Shown piece after piece: positions 34,881-46,900 of a stretch of DNA of 64,000 bases. The notes under the pieces were generated by a model that ran no database searches, was not told the origin of the DNA, and saw only the letters and a program-made list of their open reading frames with translations. Position numbers and translations under genes: made by a program. Origin of the DNA: Sclerurus mexicanus (taxonomy: Eukaryota > Chordata > Aves > Passeriformes > Furnariidae); contig VWZF01005807.1 in NCBI GenBank assembly GCA_013396755.1, positions 1,519,746 through 1,583,745 on the forward strand, read 5' to 3'. The stretch's first letter is position 1; the number at the start of each line of letters is the position of its first letter.

Positions 34881-36539
34881 TTTCAAAGTGAAGTTTCTAA
34901 TGATGCCTGTATGCCCCCTTTCAAGTCACTATGGCTAATAAGTTATTTCTCAAGCAGCACTTACAAACTTAATTTTGTCTGATATCTTACTTTCTAAAGA
35001 AATGTACTTGATTCATCAAAGTGGCCCCTCATGGCACAGAGAAACGATTTTTTTAAAATACTTCACTTTACTAACTATTCTTTCATTTTGGTTTGTACAT
35101 GTCCAAAACATACCCTTTATCTCTGCATCTGGAAATGACAATTTTCAAAGCTGAAAACTTACAACCACTATAACCTAAAGATAAAGAAACCTCTTTGACT
35201 CCTCAGAAAAATGTATCTTGTACAGGAGGCTAGAAATATAGCATCAGTCTTCTAATTTTAAATATTGAGGGACTAAGGTTATCTTGAATAAAGAAAAAAA
35301 TTTGAATCCCATCTTTTAAAGCATTAAAAAGTTCAGGAAAATTTACAAAACATCTTTATGCTTTAAATAATTCATCACCACTGTAATTTCTGAATATAAA
35401 TATAATTATTTTTCCTTATTTATCTTCATTGGCAGATTTTTTCCCCCTCAAACCAAAGGATTTTTACTTATTAAGAGATTCTACCTGTTAATTTGCTGCT
35501 TTTATATCTTACTACTTTATCTGTGTCTACTTTTGCTGATTCTAGAAGAAAAATCTACAGAGATTAGTTTTCTTTTTCATGATAGAATAAAACAGAGAAG
35601 ACCATACAGCAACATAAGAGAAGTTACACAGACTGAGATGTCTTCCTATTGCTTTCAAGTAAAAGTTTGGAGATTTCCAGAGATACTCTTTTTCAACAGG
35701 TTAAAATGCTTTCCTCATTAATAAGAAAAATGTTACCATTTGGCTATAAAATGAACCCTTGAGCTTGACTCAGCGTGATGTGCTAAGAAATTGGAATAAT
35801 TATATTTCATGGACAGTTTTTCCTGAAAGTTACAGGCTTTCAAATCCCACAAGTGGTACCTCATTTACAACATGATTTCCTCTAATTATAGTATAACTTG
35901 TCTTAAGAAACTTAACCTTCCTGAGGCATAGGTTTCAAAAGGAAAAAAATGAAAAGGAATCTAGTCTTTCAGAAGGAAAAAAAAGAATCAATATGGCAGG
36001 TTTGTAAAAAAAAAAACTAAAGAAATGAAACCAGTGTTTTGCAAGAAATGAGACTGATGGAGGGCTTTTAAGTGAAGAAATTTAGCTCCATTTGGCTTGT
36101 TTCCTGGTTATCTTGCCGCTCCTCATCTTATCAGCCTGGTAAACACATGTGTCACCTGTAATCATGCTCAGTTATCATGATGATTAGTTGTAGGTAATTA
36201 GCTACTGTAACTCAGATGACTGAATCTTAACGAATCACTGCATTGTGACAGAGTGTATTAGATGCAATATATGAATACATAGAGAAGACCAGGATCGAGG
36301 CTCTCTATCTCTGACTTTAAGTGTCTAAAAAGTTCCTAAAGGTAGATCATTTGTACAATATGTTAAAGTTTGAACATGTTTCCATACAGCTTTGGGAAAA
36401 ATAGTTCTGCACTTTTCCTTAGATGTTCACATCACAAAAATGCAACTATGATCCTTTTACCTCTTTCTCTCCATACTCAGCAACTCGCTATTGCTGGCTG
36501 CATAGTGGAGCAACTAGAACTGCTAAGGCTCCTAATTCC
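34881..36539. other. AT-rich non-coding sequence with a candidate conserved part
   Basis: No gene is visible. The part at about 36090-36270 is repeat-free and dense in possible factor sites (E-box CACCTG, GATA, TAATTA, palindromic ACACATGTGT at 36143-36152) and is listed separately. Confidence 0.5.
36090..36270. promoter_or_regulatory. Candidate conserved non-coding element
   Basis: Repeat-free sequence with a palindromic E-box (ACACATGTGT, 36143-36152), a CACCTG E-box, CTTATC (GATA site on the minus strand), ATCATGAT and GGTAATTAGC within about 150 bases. The density of sites suggests an enhancer, but single short motifs are expected by chance and conservation was not tested. Confidence 0.25.
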
Positions 36540-36670
36540 CTACCGAAGCCATTTCTGTTTGGAAGGCCCAGAGCAATTTGCCCTAACAGTGAATATAGTA
36601 ACACTTTGAGCAGAAGGTTGCATTAGATGACATCCAGAAGTCCCTTTCAGACTAAATGTTTTGTGAATTT
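36540..36670 (+). mobile_element. Old CR1 3' end fragment, plus strand
   Basis: GCAGAAGGTTGCATTAGATG and the following ACATCCAGAAGTCCCTTTCAG match the layout of the CR1 3' untranslated end. Degenerate octamers (TTTTGTGAATTTTG) stand where ATTCTRTG repeats are expected. It is strongly diverged and 5' truncated; the 5' limit is uncertain. Confidence 0.6.
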
Positions 36671-39600
36671 TGAGATCCTGTGAGTATTACAGCAATTGTT
36701 CTCTACACATTGTGATAAAATATGAGTAACAGGAGAAAGAAATCATCCTTCTCTACTTCACATATCCAAAAAGTGTCAGCTAAAACATCATGGTCATCCT
36801 TCTCTTGTTCTGCAGTTGATTAAGAGTGACAGGGTATTACAAAGGATCTATTTACTGAATAAAAAAACCCACATATGATGATGAGGTTTCTGTACCAAAT
36901 TTTCTGTTTGGTAGAGAAATTTGAGCAAACTAAAGATTGCTGCTGTGTTACCAGTCTTCAAAATGGGTCTGCTGCAGATGGGAATACACTGAGACAAAAT
37001 ACTTTCCACTGAGATCTACTTTTCAATTTCTACCATAACTTCACTGAGGGAAAAAAAAAAAGAAACCCCTGTTAAGACACCAGCTGCAATGGTACATCAC
37101 AGAGGAGGACTGAATTTGTAGTAGTTTTATGTGAGGGAAATTTGGCCTTTGTGTACACTAAGGTCCTAAACATACAGTCCGTACTCAGGGGATTAGAGAT
37201 GGAAATTGAGTTTTCCTCCTTACTTTCTTAACCAATGTTGTACCCTTTCCCCATTTCTCCAAGATCTTTCTGTAGAACATATTTACTGTTTATTTCAAAG
37301 CAGCTTGTGGATAATAGAGCTGTAAGAATGCTCAGCAAGGTATTTGCCAAGAATCTCCAGTTTCTTTTTCTTACAGAATTATGTATTTAGCAGATGGAAG
37401 AAATTCAGCAGATGTTTGCATATATACGTATGATGATTTTTGAAGGACATAATTTTTAATCTGCTTCACGCAGTATGCTTTGAAAGTCAGCAATTCTGGA
37501 ATACTTTGAATTAAGTACTATGGATAATACTTTTAATCTGAGAATGTCTTCAAAAGTCAGATTCGATTTTGTTGGCAAGACTTACATCCCTGTTAATGTG
37601 AATCATATTGTACCTAGTTGCTTGGTAAAGAAGAAATGGAAATTTTTGAAACATAGATTAAGAAAAAAATTACTGAATAAATGCAATAGATTAGTTTTAC
37701 AGAAGTCCATCATGTTTTTGTCAGTATAGCACCTGCAAATCATATTCAACAGTTGCCTAAATAAAGCACAGCCTTAGACTAATAAGGCTTATGCAGTAAT
37801 GGATGGGATAGTATAAAGCAAAATCCTTAGCAAACAAAGGGGTAAGAAAAAAATGTTAAACTATAAATTATCACACATTTAGAAGAAATAGCTTCTGAGT
37901 ATTATATATATATAGGTCTTGAGGTTAGCATTCCAAACATTTTATGGTGCTAGCAATTTTGCGCATCACTAGAATTATTAAATATATCTACAAGACATGA
38001 ATGCATACAAATCAGAAATCATTCACTCAGGTAGAATTTGTATACTCTGAGCATTACTATAATTACTTTGGAATTGACCATTTGTAGTCTGTATTTTCTA
38101 TTTTTAAATATGCAATATATATGGCAATCTACACTTCTAATGTATCCAAAAAAATAGCATACTTAGGTAAGAAAATACCACAATCAGGCAATGTTAAATG
38201 CCTAATCAAAATTTCTCCATTTTCAAATTCTGTGTAGAAATGCCAGAGTAGGACTTACATAACTGTAGTCAGGAAGACTTTGTGTAATCTGTTTATATAG
38301 AAAGATGCTCTAATTCTGGCTATTCTTTATTTTGCTTCAAATGTTTACATGTCCAAGGTCTTTCCAATAGACTAGAATTATAATAGTATAATTGCACTTT
38401 ACAAGGGATCACGCTCTGTTAGGTAGAACTACATCAAACTAAGTACATGTGTTTCTCTACCCTCTCTTTTGCAAGAGTCCTTAAAGAATTCTGGTAGGCA
38501 TAATTCACCTCTCAAAAGTCATTACTAGTTTCTCCCTAATGTATTAGGTTTGTCTAGGTGGTTTATGACTCCTCCATTAATGAATTTTTTGTTTTGTTTT
38601 CTGTGAGAACATTTTTTCCTAACACTAGGACAAAGCAGGTCGGGCAGTAATTTCTTGGATCATCTTTAGCACCTCTTTAAAAAGAAGTACAATGTTGTCA
38701 GCACTCTCGTTCTCTGGTTTAATAGCTATTTAATGATGAAAGGTCTAATCCTAATTCCTTTGTCACTAGTTGAAGACTCATTAAATTTAGTGAGAGCAGA
38801 ATGTAATTTTAATTGCATAGTTTTCCTACCTGCACTGTTCATTTGTTCTTTGATTTCACCGACATTCTTGAGCAAATGCCATAGGTAATTGGTGACTTAA
38901 TTTAACTTAATTTCTCACATTGGAACATTTCCTTTGCTTACCTATTTGCACTTAGTTGCAGATAAAGTCTCATACTTTCAACAGCACATGAAGTAAATTA
39001 TGTGGGCTCACCTCTACAAGTTTTAGTTACAAAAGAGTTGGTACTTATTGCTTGACAAGGATCCCAAATAAACAATATTTGCCCCAAATCATGATTCAGA
39101 TGAATTGCCAGACTTCACCACATTCAGTTCTTAAGGAATATCAGCAGATTTCGAACCTTGTAAATTTCTCTTTTTGTATTAAAAATATTTTAAAAGCTAA
39201 AATTAATCTTCTCATCACATGACATATCTCACTGACTCAAATACAAGTCACTGGGTATTGGTTGCACTCATACTGCTGAACTCCAGACAATAATTTGTGC
39301 TTTCAAAATCAAACAGCAAAGACTATTCTGTGTCCCTATTGCACAGTACTTGATCTAAGTCTCCTCTGGGCTTTGTGTCATGCCTTTCTTATTGGTAAGT
39401 TGTAATTGCCATTCTTTTTGCTTTTTATTATTCAGTGTTATAAATGATATGAAACATGTGCTGCAGACCACAGTATCATTGCCACAAGAAACTGTGAATA
39501 TGTTACTTCTGTGGGATAGCAAAACATAAGGAACTTCAGACAGTTTCTTGTTAGAAGTGATTTGTCACCTGAATAGAATCCAGGCTTTGTTTTGAAGTCA

Positions 39601-39849
39601 ATGAGATAGTGTACCACAAAAGAAAACTTCAAATTGAACCAGAATTCATGCAATGGATTCAACCAAAAAATGTACCTGGTAGTGACATGAAAACATGCTA
39701 CTTGACTGTAAACATAGCCATTGTTGAGGGGTTGGATAATGTTTACACTGACAGATGTTAAAGTTTGATTTGACTGAAAGTGTGCTAGATGCAGTTCTGT
39801 GAAAGTGAAAAGAGAACATTTTTATTTTCCAGGGAATCTGTCAAGTAAT
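36671..39849. other. AT-rich non-coding sequence
   Basis: No gene, RNA or transposon is recognised. AT-rich unique sequence with short A runs. Confidence 0.55.
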
Positions 39850-40002
39850 ACATATCCCCTCCCTGGAAGTGTACAAGGCCAGGTTGGATGGGGTTCTGAG
39901 TCACCTGGTCTCGTGGAAAGTGTCTTTGCCATGGCACAGGGGTTGGAAATAAGTGATCTTAAACGTCCCTTCCAACCCAAACCATTCTAAGATTCTATGA
40001 TT
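39850..40002 (+). mobile_element. CR1 LINE 3' end, 5' truncated, plus strand
   Basis: Begins near CCTCCCTGGAAGTGTACAAG, passes through GGTTGGATGG and CTTCCAACCCAAACCATTCT, and ends with GATTCTATGATT. This is the characteristic CR1 tail, with the terminal octamer repeat. Severe 5' truncation is normal for CR1. It is less diverged than the fragment at 36.6 kb. A 63-codon frame across it is only a translation of this tail. Confidence 0.93.
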
Positions 40003-43000
40003 AGAGAGGATCAGTTCCTGAAAGCAAAGCCAGAGAGCAACAGCGAGTGTTATGTCACTGTCAGGGAATAGAGATGACATTGTGCTTGGCATTGGATCAT
40101 GAGGTCATGCTGGAAGACCTGTAAACATGCCCATCCTAGAGCTTTCCAGAACTTGTCCAGCTGCCCCCAGAAGGAGTATGAAATGCCAATTTCACATTCA
40201 TCTACTCACAAGTTGTTGAGATAATCACATAAAAATAAATAACAGCAGCAGCAAAATAAAATAAAATAAGTAGCAGCAGCAGCAACAGCAACAATAAAAA
40301 TAATAACAGTAATAATAGCTACCAAGCAGAATTATTTGCATCTGACCAAATTCAGTATTTTACAAAATCCAATGAAAATGTTTAGGTACTAGAGAAGCTG
40401 TCTCCTGCAATAATGAGGGAGAAGTAAAACTAAACAAAATCGAGAGTTACTAAGATCAAAATCTATCAAGATTACACATATATATATAATGCATACTTAA
40501 GATTAATGTGGAAATTAAGTCTTACTGACATGATAGTTAATTCCATGTGCTGGTTTTGCGTTAATACTATGGAAACTATGATGACTTTAAGGAAGTTACT
40601 TTAGTTACCTTAGAATAAAAGAACCGGAATAAGATCTTCAGAGGTACTTTCTCAAGTCTGTCTCGGTTTTCCTTTACAACTCTGAAGAGCACACAGAGGC
40701 TAATACTATGTAGTCCTTGCTGATGGACATAAAAAGTGGCTCCTCAGAGGGCCTTAATAGTGCTTCTCAGGCAAGTAGCTACCCCTGGTAGTTCATTTGT
40801 ATTTGTTTATCTTGTTTAGTCTCATCTTTCCTTCAAATAATGGAAGCAAAAGAAGTAATAATGCTGTGAATGATAAAATCCCCAAAGAAACATTTGGGAG
40901 TTTCCAGACAGTATTTTAAGTTTGTATTTGCATCAAAGATGGAAGCTTAATTTTTTTTAGAGTTTTGCACTTATTTAGATAAAAAGATTGGCTGTATCTC
41001 ATAGATCTGACAATTTACAAAGGCTACAAGTGGATATAACTGATGCATACACCTTACTGAAAAAGTAACAAATTGTCTAATAAACAGAGGACACTGTACT
41101 GTCACTGCAGAGCCACTCATCTGAGCAACTGAATATATGTGCAAGTTTTTTAAACAACCTTGCACTTAGTATTAAGGAAAAATATTAAGGAAGTTAAGGA
41201 GTAGCCTTGTACATTTTCAAAGGGAGGTGAGGGAGTGATATGGAAAGTGTGAAGGCATGAAAGCAAAGGTAAAAGCTGTGTAATTGCTGCAATATCAGCA
41301 ATTGTCAACAGCTTAATAGCATCTGTAAGTGAAAAGGTAGAAAATGTGAGCAGAACAAGGCATGGTAATACCTACTTCTGACAAAATTCTGTTAAAATAA
41401 ATATCTCTATTCATAAACTGTATGCTTCAGGTTACTTCCAAGTAAATATTAAAAATTCACCTTGAACTGTCAGTAGTTTGACATATTTTTGTGATTTAAT
41501 AAATTTTTCCCCGGTAGTTTCTGACTGAGAAGGAAAAGTGAATGAAAAGCTCAAATGAACTCAGTCAGATGTTTCTGCTGTTTTCAGGAGTAAGGGGGAA
41601 ATTTTTATCCACTTACAAAAAATAAAATAAAATCAACTTCTTTAGCCATTCTCTGCTAGACATCTCTAATTTCAACTTAATCTAATTTGCATACATTATT
41701 TTTATCTTTTATACACAGCAGCCAAGCAACAGTGCTGTGGAAGACAATCTAAAATACTTTTATTACATTACAGCTTATTTCTTATTTACTATGATTACTA
41801 AATTATATTTTTGAACAAAACTGGCAGCTACTCTCTCAATTGACTAGAACATTGTATTTTTTAATGATTGGAGCTGGAAACAGCTGGAAGCTGTTGTTTT
41901 AAACATAACTTTAACTTTGTTTGCATGATAAGTAAATGGCTACGCTGACTGATAACTGAACAAGATTTAAGATTGTAGGTAATAACAAGATACTGACATG
42001 AACACCCTGAAGACATACAGTCAAGGAAGCCAAGCTAGAGTCCTTTTATCCTAAGAAATTGCTTCAGGAAAAAAGTAGATCCAGAATATTTATTTTAGTG
42101 AATTAGTCTCTACTGACAGTTGAGATGTCATCAAATAGTCAAACTGATTCTGGTTTGTGGAAGGCAGAAATTAAAAATAATCACTGCAGGGAAATACAGC
42201 AACAGAGTACCCCAGTATGTACATCATGTAGGCACAGTGCAAATATGTATATTTTTTCCTTGCTATCTGTTATTATTATGGTATAATTTGATTATTATAT
42301 TCTGGAATGCAGGTGAAACAGAGTGGTGAAGGTCTCAGAAGAGCTTATGAAGTGCAAAGAATACCTAGTGTTTTGCACTTCAGTCTGTCTCTGTTGCTTT
42401 CTCTGAGTGACTGGCAAACAGTAGATAGGTTCAGGGATACATCTTGAATATTTGTAGCTGTTGTATTCAACAATCAAGAAAAAAGATCTGTCTTGCTACC
42501 ACTATGTTTAACTGTAAATAAAATGAAAAAAAATTTAAAAATGATTTAGTCCTCTGAGAGTTTGTTTGCCTTTAACCTGCTGGATCTTGTATTCTGCTCA
42601 TGATTCCTTTACTGATGCAATTGTTAAAACTGCAGTACTTTCTAAAATTATTGAATCCCTCCATCAGACACAGATATATAAGGTTGAGTAGTTACTGAAA
42701 ACTACTGTAGTTATAATAATTCTAAGTGTTTAAATCATTATTATTATTATTTGTGTTTATAGAGTACCTTTTATTGGGTACTTCTATTAAACAAAATACA
42801 CATATTGATTCTAATATTTCTAATAGTCTCCTCCTCACCTTCATAGGAAAGTTTACTCAAAAGCAGGTTCCTGTATTTCTACAAGTCATGATTACAATTT
42901 ATATTTCAGTCAGTGTTTCAACACAGAATTATGGCTTAAGACTGGGCTGCTAGTCAAATAACTTTCTTCAGTTTGCATAATTTTGTATTTTAAAACTTTA

Positions 43001-43306
43001 ATAATTTGAATGATGGTGATCTCTGGTGGTAGTAGAAACTCTTAAGCATTTAGCCTGCTAAATAGATAAAATTGGAATCAAAAGTAAGCAGTCTAGTGAC
43101 TACTCTCATCTAGATACAGACATCAATACTGTAATTATCTACATCTGAACTGGCCATCCTGCACTCATATGATAGTTAATGTGGAAAAATAAGTACTTTT
43201 TGGGTGTGATTAATCAGACCTGTTTTATGTCTACTTTAGAATAAACTAAATTACTCTCTAGAAAATGCTTAGTCTTTTCCATTTGCTCTAAAGGGAATTT
43301 AGATGA
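40003..43306. other. AT-rich non-coding sequence
   Basis: No gene is recognised. It holds a compound CAG/AAAAT/AAT simple repeat at 40231-40320. The remainder is AT-rich unique sequence. Confidence 0.55.
40231..40320 (+). repeat. Compound simple repeat (AAAAT, CAG, AAT)
   Basis: Short blocks of AAAATA, CAGCAGCAG, CAACAG and AATAAT alternate. Two separate CAG blocks flank an AAAAT block. Confidence 0.85.
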
Positions 43307-43311
43307 CTAGC
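43307..43311 (+). repeat. Target-site duplication, left copy (CTAGC)
   Basis: CTAGC directly before the LTR; an identical copy lies at 43939-43943 directly after it. Confidence 0.88.
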
Positions 43312-43383
43312 TGTGCTGGTTTAAGGGTAAACTGGCAGAAGAAATGGACCCACCACAAGAGGGATTATAAATCAGAATTACAA

Positions 43384-43389
43384 TTTAAT
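43384..43389 (-). promoter_or_regulatory. LTR polyadenylation signal ATTAAA
   Basis: ATTAAA on the minus strand, 72 bases before the LTR 3' end and downstream of the TATA box. Confidence 0.5.
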
Positions 43390-43657
43390 GAAAGGTATTA
43401 CAATAAATACACTGACACAAAGAGAAAACTGCTTTCAACTCACCAAAACCCAGCAGTATAACCCAGTGTCCCGGGGCACAAGCTCAAAGGGGTTTGTTAG
43501 CCCTTGTGCTGAGACCCACATGGTTCCCCCAAGTCCAAAGCAAAGGGAAGTAAAGAACCTGCTGGTGCAGATGATGTCTGGGGTCTGGTTGAGAGTAATG
43601 GTTTCCTCCTGTCAAGGTCCTGCTGCTCCTCTGGATCCAACAAGACCCCCAAGATCT

Positions 43658-43664
43658 TCTTATA
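43658..43664 (-). promoter_or_regulatory. LTR TATA box
   Basis: TATAAGA on the minus strand, preceded about 117 bases upstream by a GC box. Together they form a standard LTR promoter layout. Confidence 0.6.
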
Positions 43665-43938
43665 CCCGCTTATGGACCTTCAGGGAGCACCCAGTCCCTC
43701 CCCCAGGGCAGGGACTCACACAATGGGTGATTAACTCTGAGTCATGGGGTATTGTTGAACCATTGATGGCCCATTAGCAGCCACGCCCCCTCAGGCTGGG
43801 TGTGAAGGTGCTAACGACTCCCTGGGCAGCTGCTGCAAATGGTCCATTGTTCTTGGGAAATGAATAGAGGGAGGTAGAATACATAGCTTTGATTACCCCC
43901 ACACAGTGGTAACTGATCCTACCTGCTGAACTAGGACA

Positions 43939-43943
43939 CTAGC
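43939..43943 (+). repeat. Target-site duplication, right copy (CTAGC)
   Basis: Identical to the left copy at 43307-43311. Confidence 0.88.
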
Positions 43944-46900
43944 TTAAACATCAGTATCTATTGTTGAGTGAATACCATCCTGAGTGTTTGCCACTAAGAA
44001 AGGAAGATATATATTGTGAGAATAGACATGAGTGACCATTCTCCATTTGTACACAACATTTAAGGAAAGAAATACAGTGCAAACTCATATTTATTTCTTA
44101 ATTTTCTTTCCAAATATATTAACTTGCACTCTTCATGGATTTGTTTTGGAAAAACTTGTATGAATCTTAGAAATTATAGAAATTAAAGACACGATTATAG
44201 GATAAGCACATATTTTCTGAATTACTGAATTCTTTTATGATCATTTAATATTTAAATTCTTGTTTACTTAGTCCATGAATCCAGCAGTAATTCTCTCCTG
44301 GAACCAGACTTTTATACTTGGAAGTCTTCTTCCAATTTCCAGTGTTTTAGATAATCCTCAACTTTTTAAATTATATTTTATATTGCATAACATCAAAGAG
44401 AGACATAGATATCTGAGATTTCTTTACAGAAAAATAGTTTACAGGTGCCAAATAAGATCTTATTGAATTTTTTCCTCTAAACAAACAACAACAAAACATA
44501 ATAAAAAACCATAATAGAAGTTATCAAGGAAGCACATCTCAATGGTGTAGAATGTTTTAATGGTAAGGAAGAAACTGCACATTTGTCTCCCTTTTCTTTT
44601 CTCCTCATATTTTTATTTCTTCTTTTAGTACATGTTCGAAAGCTTTCTTATTTGAAGTGATCTATATCTACCAATCTATCTATCTGTATCTATCTATACT
44701 TCTCTCTTTCCTGGGAAGCTATATTTGCAAAGTAGTATTCTGAATATTGATCAACTGTTTTCAATTAGAGCCTCAAATCTGATAACAGTCTCTACAAAGC
44801 CCAGAGCCAGTACTTGTGGTATCTGGTCTGGAATGGAGATTGTTGTACTGAATTTAGCCTGTCAAAATCTTTGGGTGTACCACCATTTAAAATGGATGTT
44901 CCTTTTAAAACATTCACTTGTATCATGAACACATTTAGCATGTACTGCTCTGTTGTCATTGATTTTCCCTTTCTTTGGAACATTTGTAGCACTGAGTCTG
45001 TAGTACCACATCATCCATTCAGATTTTTAATATTGAAAGAGAAATCATATAAATGTTTAGGCTGACTTGACTGGCACAAAAAATAATATATTAAAAGTCA
45101 TGCAACAGAAGTCTATTTTAGATGCAATATTACTTAGAGTTTCTGAAAAGGACAAAAATTTATTGCATATGAAGACAGTGGCTCTGTATGAAAATGTGAT
45201 CCACATGCACATGTAGAGATATTGCAGGAGGTAGCTCTAAAAATTATGTTTAGTCTTTGAAGCTGAAAAACTTTTGGATTTCTTCAAAGACTAGGTTTCC
45301 TGTGACAACTCTGACATTTTCCTATGCAACACAACTTGTGAGAGAGGTACAAATTAAGGCAGGTGTTAACATCTCAAGAGTGGTTTTCTGGTTAATTACT
45401 TACGTTTTAAATATAGATGATCTTTGTCTCAGGCTACAGATAATTGACTTGATGGTTGAGTGACTGTACTACTAAGGTCATGCAGGTATAAAAGCCATTG
45501 GACTGCAATTCTCAGAGACTGAACTGTCAAAAATAAGACATATGTTCATGTAAATCAGGTTGACCACAATAATTCAGAAGTGATCCCAGTATTTGGTCCA
45601 ATTAAGGGGATCTAAATGAAACAACATTCTTTTTTGGTTTCTGTGAAAATATGTGTCTACAAGAACTTTAACAAATCTGATTTAGTCACAGTTTCACTAG
45701 CTCATTATATTTGCTTCAGTTTTGACTCTTGATTTACATAAATGTTCACTACAGTTTTAATTGCATTTTCCTTCATGTAACATTTTACTGCTACAATCTA
45801 TGGCTGTAATTGAAAAGGACTTAATTTTTAATCAGGCAGGTTTTATGTAGAAAATTATGTATCATTTTAATGTGACAAAAATTTGCTGCATTGGGTAGAA
45901 TTCCTGAGATATAAGTGCAAAGATTGCATCAATAAAGCATTAGACTGGCAACTGGTATGGCTATAGGAAAATGTACACACAGACTGGCCTCTTAGGTTGA
46001 TAAAAAACTGTTTGCTGAAATGAATTTGCCCCCAAATTTTAAACTGAAAGTTAGATTTTTGCTCTAACAGGCAAGCAATTTTAGAACTATCTAAGCCATT
46101 TTTTATAACTCAACATAGTTTTTCTAAATGGTGCCTTACAGGGAAATTCCTGAACTCATATAGGAATTACAGTGGCGTTCTGTGTCAAAAATAACTGCAC
46201 CGGAGTAAACCAAAACCAGAACTGTTCAGAACTTGACACTAGATATATGAGGTTTTTTTTCCAAAAGTGGCTCCCAGAGATTCATCTGCAAGTGCCTTCT
46301 TCCTTTGTTCTGGACAATCCCAGTTGCACTACATGAAAATATACTTGAATTTTTGCCAATGCTCTGAATAACCTTTATCTGTATAGAAGCTTATATTCAG
46401 TATTTTGCATACACTGTCTAGAATACCCTTTTACAAAGGAATCTTTGGGCTTTTACTGATAAGCTTAAAATTTTAACTTTATATCTACATTTGACAAGAT
46501 ATATTATTACTATCTCACTTGAAAGTCATTGAGTTTACTAATATTCAGTAGTATTCAAGACTGGATCAACAGAACTTCTTTTTGGTGCACTTGCTGTTTG
46601 TGTAATATAAACATTTATTTTATGTCTTTGTATTAGTTTATGCTTTGAATCAAAATAATCCATTTTTAATCTAAACCACTTTGAGAGTCCTTTTAAAGAA
46701 TCAGCCATAAACTGAAGCAGAATTTGGCTTTCTTACTGGTTAAAATTATTCTAATGTGCTGCATATGACCATTGAAATAGAGAAAGAAATAATATGCAGT
46801 TCTCTGAAACCTTTGCTTAGGAGATTGCAGAGCACCTGCAGTGAAACAGAACTGACCAGAATACAGTTTCAGATTTTTCCCACTAATGAAATATGTTCTT

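Larger units (their letters stand above)
43312..43938 (-). mobile_element. Solo LTR of an endogenous retrovirus, minus strand, with 5-base target duplication
   Basis: The element is 627 bases with TG...CA ends: on the minus strand it starts TGTCCTAGTTC and ends ACCAGCACA. It is flanked by perfect CTAGC duplications. Reading the minus strand in order there is a GC box (GGGGGCGTGG, about 43790-43781), a TATA box (TATAAGA, 43664-43658) and ATTAAA (43389-43384) as polyadenylation signal. The 5-base duplication is what ERVL-type elements make. The 129-codon plus-strand frame at 43388-43777 runs antisense through the LTR and is not a gene. There is no internal retroviral sequence, so this is a solo LTR. 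Confidence 0.92.

Noticed and set aside
43388..43777. 129-codon plus-strand frame
   Set aside because: It lies wholly within the solo LTR and runs antisense to its promoter. GC-rich LTR sequence explains the lack of stops.
44668..44697. Second TATC microsatellite
   Set aside because: Only a few interrupted units are present, too short and imperfect to list as a repeat.
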